From contig JAVEYW010000017.1 in the NCBI GenBank assembly GCA_034003325.1, forward strand, positions 52,837 to 116,836: DNA of 64,000 bases, read 5' to 3'. Numbering within the stretch: the stretch's first letter is position 1; every line of letters begins with the position of its first letter. The stretch comes from Desulfobacterales bacterium (GTDB taxonomy: Bacteria > Desulfobacterota > Desulfobacteria > Desulfobacterales > JAFDDL01). Below are positions 63,623 through 64,000 of the stretch, in pieces. The notes under the pieces were generated by a model. That model did no database searches, was not told the DNA's origin, and was given only the letters and a program-made list of their open reading frames with translations. The position numbers were made by a program, and so were the translations under genes.

Positions 63623-64000
63623 GACGCAAAGATTTCCGGTAGGTGTCCCGATTAACATTGCGTCACGCTCGTCTCCTCGCCGGCATCCCGAAGTCTGTGA
63701 TGCCTTTTTTCGGGGGTGAAAAGTGGCTTCTAAAGTCGATTTTGGGGTACTTTTTGAGCTTATCCCTATAATCACAAATCACGGTTTGACCTCAATTCCC
63801 CACTTAGATGGTCCATTCTGGGGGTAAAATGGGGCGGTTAAGCGCTATCTGAGGGTGCTTTTGCAGATTAAGTTAGTTTCGCTAATCTAAAATTGACCCC
63901 TTTTGGGCACAAACGATAACCCAAAATTGACCCCCCTTAAGCACATCTCTGATATTGAGATTGCCGACAGGCAATTCACAATTATCGGAGGAAAGGAGAA
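63623..64000. other. Right-end spacer repeats, no gene
   Basis: Another spacer copy (GTGAAAAGTGGCTTCTAAAG at about 63716, GGTACTTTTTGAGCTTAT) ends in a degenerate GGTTTGACCTCAATT. Then TTTTGCAGATTAAGTTAG and two AAAATTGACCCC repeats (about 63888 and 63922) follow. A GGAGG/AGGAG run at 63988-63998 looks like a ribosome site for a gene starting beyond the window. Confidence 0.5.

Noticed and set aside
63880..64000. Left end of an insertion sequence with AAAATTGACCCC repeats
   Set aside because: The putative element continues past the window, so neither a transposase nor a second end can be shown.

Overview
The window looks like a chromosomal segment of a Gram-negative, probably anaerobic bacterium of the Desulfobacterota (Desulfobacterales-like). 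This is inferred from gene content and protein style: a phenylacetate-CoA ligase with its ACT partner, a TRAP transporter under a sigma-54 two-component system, a purH split into two genes, a FeeM-like acyltransferase, many PAS kinases and a PAS-LuxR regulator. No rRNA or tRNA gene was found to confirm it.

Layout. 1-2.0 kb: aryl/phenylacetate-CoA ligase plus ACT protein, closed by a perfect 21-bp stem. 2.1-9.0 kb (minus strand): histidine kinase, lipoprotein and sigma-54 response regulator (a QseE-QseG-QseF-like trio), followed by dctP-dctQ-dctM. 9.8-10.8 kb: a FeeM-like N-acyltransferase gene behind a good sigma-54 promoter match. 11-16.9 kb (minus strand): split purH, an HD hydrolase, a metallo-beta-lactamase hydrolase with a likely AUA start, a FlhG/MinD-like ATPase, and a protein with eight 28-residue MshEN-type motifs. 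17.2-34.3 kb: a division and cell wall (dcw) cluster, mraZ rsmH ftsL ftsI murE murF mraY murD ftsW murG murC murB ftsQ ftsA ftsZ, without ddl. 34.3-43.5 kb: a small DRRQ-motif protein, a radical SAM protein and three large sensor kinases. 43.5-50.2 kb: an RND efflux operon with a divergent TetR regulator. 50.2-55.8 kb: a phosphotransferase/kinase fusion, a nitronate monooxygenase-like enzyme, a PAS-LuxR regulator and a PilZ protein.

55.8-64 kb is an accessory region that is visibly AT-richer and mosaic. It holds three intact toxin-antitoxin pairs (VapBC-like, Phd/RelE-like, ParDE-like), a truncated Phd/VapC pair, and fragments of a nucleotidyltransferase, an RMMBL-type metallo-beta-lactamase, GDP-mannose dehydratase, an ORF6N protein and possibly a group II intron reverse transcriptase. 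It also has one intact and two broken REP-associated tyrosine transposases (RAYT, HUH/Y1 type). A 14-bp motif, TTGGTCCGACCCCA, occurs five times exactly and several times in degenerate form, and lies at or just before the junctions between unrelated fragments. The intact RAYT and its 3' flank are an almost perfect duplicate of the truncated copy 3157 bp upstream. My main hypothesis is that this region grew by repeated HUH-transposase insertion or rearrangement at that motif. A second, unrelated repeat of about 115 bp with three hairpins occurs three times between core genes.
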